From assembly GCA_023437745.1 (NCBI GenBank), contig JAEZFI010000004.1, positions 1-16,744 of the forward strand: DNA of 16,744 nt, written 5' to 3'. This document shows positions 12,740 through 16,744 of the stretch, one piece after another. Each line of letters opens with the position of its first letter. The stretch's first letter is position 1. This stretch comes from Actinomycetes bacterium. GTDB taxonomy: Bacteria > Actinomycetota > Acidimicrobiia > Acidimicrobiales > Microtrichaceae. Made by a program: the position numbers and the translations under genes. Below the pieces are notes generated by a model. That model worked only from the letters and a program-made list of their open reading frames with translations. It was not told the origin of the DNA and did no database searches.

Positions 12740-14940
12740 GCACCATCCCCGACTTCACGACGGTGCCGTTCCCGGCCCGACGCCCGGCGGAGCCCGGCGC
12801 CCGTGACGCGTGGGAGGCCGCCGCGGCCGACGCGTCGGGCCTCGGCGTCGACAAGCAGGTGTGGGAGTCCCCCGAGGGCATCGAGGTCCAGCCGCTCTAC
12901 TCGGCGGCCGACCGCGAGGGGCTCGGCTTCGTCGACGGCTACCCGGGCATCGCTCCGTTCGTCCGGGGCCCGTACCCGACGATGTACGTGAACCAGCCGT
13001 GGACGATCCGCCAGTACGCCGGGTTCTCCACCGCCGAGGACTCCAACGCCTTCTACCGGCGCAACCTGGCGCAGGGTCAGAAGGGCCTCTCGGTGGCGTT
13101 CGACCTCGCCACGCACCGCGGCTACAACTCGGACCACCCGCGGGTCGCCGGTGACGTCGGCATGGCCGGCGTCGCCATCGACTCGATCTACGACATGCGG
13201 ACCCTGTTCGACGGCATCCCGCTCGACCAGATGTCGGTGTCGATGACGATGAACGGCGCCGTGCTGCCCGTGCTGGCGCTCTACATCGCCGCGGCGGAGG
13301 AGCAGGGCGTGAAGCCCGAGCAGCTCGCCGGGACCATCCAGAACGACATCCTCAAGGAGTTCATGGTCCGGAACACGTACATCTACCCGCCGACCCCGTC
13401 GATGCGGATCATCTCGGACATCTTCGCCTTCACGTCCACGCGGATGCCGAAGTACAACTCGATCTCGATCTCCGGGTACCACATGCAGGAGGCGGGGGCG
13501 ACGGCCGACCTGGAGCTGGCGTACACGCTGGCCGACGGCGTCGAGTACATCCGGGCGGGGATGGGCGCCGGGCTGGACGTGGACGCGTTCGCTCCGCGGC
13601 TCAGCTTCTTCTGGGCGATCGGCATGAACTTCTTCATGGAGATCGCGAAGATGCGCGCCGGCCGCCTCCTGTGGGCCGAGCTGGTGCAGGGCTTCGAGCC
13701 CAAGAGCACGAAGTCGCTGTCGCTCCGCACGCACAGCCAGACGTCGGGCTGGTCGCTCACCGCGCAGGATGTGTTCAACAACGTGATGCGCACGTGCATC
13801 GAGGCGATGGCCGCGACTCAGGGCCACACGCAGTCGCTGCACACCAACGCGCTCGATGAGGCACTCGCCCTGCCCACCGACTTCTCGGCTCGCATCGCCC
13901 GCAACACCCAGCTGTTCCTGCAGCAGGAGTCGGGCACGTGCCGGGTCATCGACCCGTGGGGCGGCAGCTACTACGTCGAGCGCCTCACCGCCGAGCTGGT
14001 TGCGAAGGCCCGTGCCCACATCGCCGAGGTCGAGGAGCTGGGCGGCATGGCCAAGGCCATCGAGGCCGGCATCCCGAAGCTGCGCATCGAGGAGGCCGCC
14101 GCCCGCACGCAGGCCCGCATCGACTCGGGCCGCCAGTCGGTCATCGGCGTCAACAAGTACCGGCCCGAGGGCGACCACCCGATCGAGGTCCTCAAGGTCG
14201 ACAACGCCACGGTGCGCCGTGATCAGCTGGCCAAGCTCGAGCGACTCCGGGCGGAGCGCAACGCGGATGACGTCGAGCGCACGCTGCAGGCGCTGACCCG
14301 TTCGGCCGAGACCGGCGAGGGCAACCTGCTCGAGCTGGCGGTCGATGCGGCTCGTTCGATGGCGACCGTCGGGGAGATCTCCGACGCGTTGGAGAAGGTC
14401 TACGGTCGGCACCGGGCCGAGATCCGGTCGATCTCGGGGGTGTACCGCAGCGAGATGGGCGAGTCGAACGAGACCGTGAGCGAGGTGCGCCGCCGCATCG
14501 AGGCCTTCGAGCGCAACGACGGCCGGCGGCCCCGGATCCTCATCGCCAAGATGGGCCAGGACGGGCACGACCGTGGGCAGAAGGTCGTGGCGTCCGGTTA
14601 CGCCGACCTCGGATTCGTGGTCGACATCGGGCCGCTCTTCGCGTCACCCGAGGAGGTCGCACGGCAGGCGGTCGAGAACGACGTGCACATCGTGGGTGCG
14701 TCGTCGCTCGCCGCGGGGCACCTCACGCTCGTGCCGCAGCTGAAGGCCGAGCTCGAGCGCCTGGGCAGGGGCGACATCGTGGTCATCGTGGGTGGCGTGA
14801 TCCCGCCGCAGGACTTCGACGCTCTGCGCGAGGCCGGTGCCTCGGCGATCTTCCCGCCCGGCACGGTCGTCGCCGACGCCGCGCTGCAGATGCTCGACCT
14901 CCTGGACGAGCGCCTGGGGTATACAACCGTCGCGGAGTGA
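12736..14940 (+). CDS. mutB: Methylmalonyl-CoA mutase large (alpha) subunit, catalytic
   Basis: This adenosylcobalamin enzyme interconverts succinyl-CoA and (R)-methylmalonyl-CoA, linking propionate and odd-chain or branched-chain breakdown to the TCA cycle. The 734-residue protein is full length. The TIM barrel carries WTIRQYAGFSTAEDSN with the radical-controlling tyrosine (Y94), GLSVAFDLATHRGYNSDHPR, and SISGYHMQEAGA. The C-terminal B12 domain has the complete DxHxxG motif (D609, H611, G614) in KMGQDGHDRGQKVV, followed by GASSLAAGH and VIVGGVIPPQDF. It is translated with mutA through a 4-nt overlap. The chaperone G-protein gene meaB, often next in actinomycetes, is not in the window; an IS110 element follows instead. 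Confidence 0.96.
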   Translation: MSTIPDFTTVPFPARRPAEPGARDAWEAAAADASGLGVDKQVWESPEGIEVQPLYSAADREGLGFVDGYPGIAPFVRGPYPTMYVNQPWTIRQYAGFSTAEDSNAFYRRNLAQGQKGLSVAFDLATHRGYNSDHPRVAGDVGMAGVAIDSIYDMRTLFDGIPLDQMSVSMTMNGAVLPVLALYIAAAEEQGVKPEQLAGTIQNDILKEFMVRNTYIYPPTPSMRIISDIFAFTSTRMPKYNSISISGYHMQEAGATADLELAYTLADGVEYIRAGMGAGLDVDAFAPRLSFFWAIGMNFFMEIAKMRAGRLLWAELVQGFEPKSTKSLSLRTHSQTSGWSLTAQDVFNNVMRTCIEAMAATQGHTQSLHTNALDEALALPTDFSARIARNTQLFLQQESGTCRVIDPWGGSYYVERLTAELVAKARAHIAEVEELGGMAKAIEAGIPKLRIEEAAARTQARIDSGRQSVIGVNKYRPEGDHPIEVLKVDNATVRRDQLAKLERLRAERNADDVERTLQALTRSAETGEGNLLELAVDAARSMATVGEISDALEKVYGRHRAEIRSISGVYRSEMGESNETVSEVRRRIEAFERNDGRRPRILIAKMGQDGHDRGQKVVASGYADLGFVVDIGPLFASPEEVARQAVENDVHIVGASSLAAGHLTLVPQLKAELERLGRGDIVVIVGGVIPPQDFDALREAGASAIFPPGTVVADAALQMLDLLDERLGYTTVAE

Positions 14941-15078
14941 CCGACGGTCGGCGAGTGGGGTTCAGGTCGGCCCTCCGACACGAACCGCTCGTGGTGCCCG
15001 CCGCGTGAGTTGAGGACGGTGGCCCGCTGCGGTGGCCTGCGGCTACGCCTTCGTCCCCGCCGCGTTGCCCAGCGGGTC

Positions 15079-15120
15079 TGTCACCGCCCGTGCGACGAAA
15101 CCGTCGCACGGGGAGTGACA
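15079..15120 (+). terminator. Strong hairpin downstream of mutB
   Basis: TGTCAC (15079-15084) pairs with GTGACA (15115-15120). After a 2-nt internal loop, CCCGTGCGACG (15087-15097) pairs with CGTCGCACGGG (15102-15112) around an AAAC loop. It stands about 140 nt after the mutB stop and is the likely mutAB terminator, although no T-run follows. Its right foot overlaps the sequence that recurs at the far side of the IS110 element. The region 14941-15078 holds no gene I can support. Confidence 0.55.
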
Positions 15121-15123
15121 CTC
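15114..15123 (+). repeat. Left copy of AGTG(A/T)CACTC, candidate IS110 left junction
   Basis: AGTGACACTC here recurs as AGTGTCACTC at 16621-16630, a 9 of 10 match. The two copies bracket about 1.5 kb containing the transposase gene, the usual size of an IS110-group element. As the unit is nearly palindromic it can be read as a direct or an inverted repeat. Exact junctions cannot be fixed without an empty site. Confidence 0.4.
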
Positions 15124-15349
15124 ATGATGTATGGGTCCCCGGTCGGGGTCGGGTCTGACCCTGGGTGTGACTGACGAATTGCTGTCTTGCAGCTGATCTG
15201 TCGGCTCGGTTCTGGCCGGGGACGCGCACCAGCCGGTCGGGTCGAACGTGACCTCATAGGAGCTTTGAGCAGTCACCCTGAGTGTCCTGTCCGACCGTCC
15301 CGGCCGGTGGTGCCCTTCCAACCATCGAGCAAGAAGGACCGGATCAAGC
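15124..15349 (+). ncRNA. Candidate IS110 bridge RNA region in the left-end leader
   Basis: This 226-nt stretch between the putative left end and the transposase start lacks a convincing gene and is dense in foldable segments. CCCC/GGGG lies at 15137-15148 and GCTG/CAGC at 15181-15193. GTTCTGG pairs with downstream CCAG and GAAC. GTGACCTCA (15248-15256) pairs with TGAG and GTCAC (15266-15276) around the loop TAGGAGCTT. IS110-group elements encode their bridge RNA in exactly this place. No precise ends, target loop or donor loop can be assigned by eye, so the call rests on position and structure only. Confidence 0.4.
15247..15263 (+). repeat. Leader copy of the ATAGGAGC motif
   Basis: CGTGACCTCATAGGAGC here matches CGTGGCTTGATAGGAGC at 16722-16738 at 14 of 17 positions. 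The 8-nt core ATAGGAGC also occurs at 16572-16579, overlapping the transposase stop codon. In the leader the core forms the loop of a 9-bp hairpin, which suggests a functional RNA or recombinase-recognition element. Confidence 0.5.
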
Positions 15350-16575
15350 ATGGTCGAACCACAGCGCACCGTCTACGGCGGTGTCGACACCCCAAGGAGT
15401 TCCACGTCGTAGCGGTCGTCGACGATGTCGGTCGGATCCTCGGCACCGAGAAGTTCCCGGCAACGGCGGCGGGCTACCGCCGGCTCAAGCGGTGGCTGGA
15501 CGCTCATGGCACCGTCGCGAAGGTCGGTGTCGAGGGCACCGGCTGCTACGGCCTGGGCCTGACCAGGTTCTTGTCTGCTGGTGGAGTCGAGGTGGCTGAG
15601 GTCAACCGACCGAACCGCCAACTCCGACGGCGCCGCGGCAAGAGCGACACCGTCGACGCCGAGGCCGCTGCCCGAGCTGCGCTCAACGGCGAAGCGTCCT
15701 CGATCCCCAAGGCCGCCGACGGGATCGTCGAGGCGATCCGGGCGATCCGGGTGGTGTTCAGCTCGACGCGCAACGCCCGCACCCGGATCGCCAACCAGAT
15801 CCGCGATCTACTCGTCACGGCCCCGGATTCCCTGCGCGAGTCGCTTGAACCGCTCGACACCGACGAGCGTGTCGCCCGAGCGGCCCGGTTCCGATGCGTC
15901 GACAGCTCGGAGCCCGCTGAGACCATCAAGGTCGCGTTGCGGACCCTGGCCCGCCAGCACCAGATGCTGACCACCGACCTCGCCGCCCTGCGTGTCCGCC
16001 TCGATGGGCTCACCGCTCAAGCCAACCCGGCGCTACGCGCTGCCGTTGGTGTCGGCCCCGATGTCGCATCGATCCTGCTCGTCGCCGCCGGCGACAACCC
16101 CCAACGGCTCACGTCCGACGCCGCGTTCGCCGCCCTCTGCGGCGCGTCACCGGTCGAGGCATCGTCGGGCAAACACGTCAGTCACCGGCTCAACAAGGGC
16201 GGCAACCGCGACGCCAACCACGCCCTGTGGCGCATCGTCATGGTCCGCATGACCTGCCACCAGCCCACCAAGGACTACGTCGCCCGACGACGAGCCGAGG
16301 GCAAGAGCCAACGCTTCGTCATCCGCTGCCTCAAGCGCTACATCGCCCGCGAGATCCACCACCTGCTGCTCCACCCTCACCACGCAGCCGCTAGCCAAGA
16401 CCTCAGAGACGCCCGCCGACGACTCGGCTGTACCCAACACGACGTCGCCGTCGCTCTCGGCTGCCATGCACCACGCATCAGCAACATCGAGAACAACAAG
16501 CCCGGCAACCACGAACTCGCTGCCCGCTACCGCGCCTGGCTCGATCACCAACTCGCCACGACTTGCGCGGCATAG
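15350..16575 (+). pseudogene. IS110-family transposase, frameshifted, with C-terminal XRE helix-turn-helix
   Basis: Translation from the ATG at 15350 gives MVEPQRTVYGGVDT and then fails. The family sequence resumes as KEFHVVAVVDD in another frame at 15394. One base is missing at 15389-15393, where CCCC replaces an expected CCAC encoding the His of DTHK. Repaired, the protein would have 408 residues. It has DEDD residues D13, the Glu of VEGTGCYG and the two Asp of KSDTVDAEAAAR. A Transposase_20 domain follows (AVGVGPDVASILLVAAGD, then SSGKHVSHRLNKGGNR with the candidate catalytic Ser). The last 58 residues form an XRE-like helix-turn-helix (RRRLGCTQHDVAVALG, then RISNIENNK). AAGGA 11 nt before the ATG is a possible SD. 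Confidence 0.8.
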
Positions 16576-16620
16576 GAGCATCAGAACCGGGCTCGGCGGC
16601 GTCCCGGCTACCGTCCACTC

Positions 16621-16630
16621 AGTGTCACTC
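16621..16630 (+). repeat. Right copy of AGTG(A/T)CACTC, candidate IS110 right junction
   Basis: AGTGTCACTC lies 46 nt after the transposase stop and matches the left copy at 15114-15123 at 9 of 10 positions. A short tail of about this length is usual for the right end of IS110-group elements. CACTCA just before it (16616-16621) also occurs at the left (15119-15124), so the junction could be shifted by several bases. Confidence 0.4.
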
Positions 16631-16650
16631 TGGTCGTTGCCCGGGGGCTT

Positions 16651-16738
16651 GGCTCCTACCGTCGCTGTCTTTCGTGGACAACATGGCTTCTGCCGGCCCC
16701 TGGGCGCGCGGAACCGGCCGGCGTGGCTTGATAGGAGC
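16651..16738 (+). other. Structured non-coding sequence resembling the IS110 leader
   Basis: GCTCCTA (16652-16658) is the exact complement of TAGGAGC (16732-16738), which would close a large stem. Inside it GCCGG and CCGGC arms can pair. GCTGTCTT occurs at 16664-16671 and at 15181-15188 in the leader. It is followed at a similar distance (67 versus 75 nt) by the ATAGGAGC motif. This suggests the left end of a second related IS110 element running off the window, or a more extended right end of this one. No protein gene is visible from 16576 to the window end. Confidence 0.35.
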
Positions 16739-16744
16739 GTGGCA

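Larger units (their letters stand above)
15114..16630 (+). mobile_element. IS110-family insertion sequence (ends approximate)
   Basis: The element is recognised from its DEDD/Transposase_20 recombinase (15350-16575), preceded by a long non-coding leader and followed by a short tail, the arrangement of the IS110 group rather than the IS1111 group. IS110 elements move as circles, lack classical terminal inverted repeats and use a bridge RNA from a non-coding end to choose the target. The proposed ends are two near-identical AGTG(A/T)CACTC copies, the left one at the foot of the hairpin following mutB. The transposase is frameshifted, so this copy is probably immobile on its own. The right end is the less certain, because leader-like sequence continues to the window edge. 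Confidence 0.6.

Noticed and set aside
12607..14568. A 653-codon minus-strand open frame
   Set aside because: It is the antisense of mutB and carries no recognisable domain.
15187..15393. The transposase frame read upstream without a frameshift
   Set aside because: The frame is open back to 15187, but its N-terminal residues have no IS110 similarity and lack the first catalytic Asp, whereas the ATG at 15350 gives YGGVDT in the other frame.
1..16744. CRISPR arrays, rRNA genes, further tRNAs, phage or toxin-antitoxin modules
   Set aside because: No regularly spaced repeats, rRNA signatures, second cloverleaf, or phage or toxin-antitoxin protein families were seen.

Overview
The window is very GC-rich chromosomal DNA with strong G/C preference at third codon positions, frequent GTG starts and genes packed on both strands. 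This fits a high-GC actinomycete. A placement in or near Acidimicrobiia is an inference from gene content and style, since no marker gene here settles it. At least five genes carry a TANNNT hexamer 6-7 nt before the start codon and no Shine-Dalgarno, which suggests widespread leaderless transcription.

Layout from left to right. 1-430: two tiny minus-strand genes (one strong, one tentative), each followed by a terminator-like hairpin. 430-2112: a TauE/SafE-type anion exporter divergent from a LysR-type regulator, with two LysR-box-like palindromes between them. 2137-2224: tRNA-Ser(UGA) on the minus strand. 2301-4812: a small Pro/Asp-rich protein and prephenate dehydratase (pheA) on the minus strand, divergent from a class III (GABA-type) aminotransferase. 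4823-6734: a membrane fatty acid desaturase divergent from a PaaX-family regulator, with a clear promoter and an overlapping palindrome between them. 6815-9389: a DJ-1/PfpI protein, an MBL-fold hydrolase of glyoxalase II/persulfide dioxygenase type and an AI-2E family transporter, all on the plus strand. 9400-10660: a stand-alone GAF-like protein and a DoxX membrane protein on the minus strand, separated by a 52-nt near-perfect palindrome. 10745-14940: mutA-mutB, the two subunits of adenosylcobalamin-dependent methylmalonyl-CoA mutase, overlapping by 4 nt. 14941-16744: an IS110-family element inserted just downstream of a hairpin that follows mutB.

Most of the window is ordinary metabolism: phenylalanine synthesis, amino-group transfer, lipid desaturation, thiol or glyoxal detoxification, and propionate/methylmalonyl-CoA conversion. 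The least ordinary part is the IS110 segment. Its transposase has a single-base deletion directly after the catalytic Asp of the DEDD domain and carries an extra C-terminal XRE-type helix-turn-helix. It is preceded by about 225 nt of structured non-coding sequence where IS110-group elements encode their bridge RNA. Parts of that leader recur downstream of the transposase, suggesting a second related end or a tandem element cut by the window edge.
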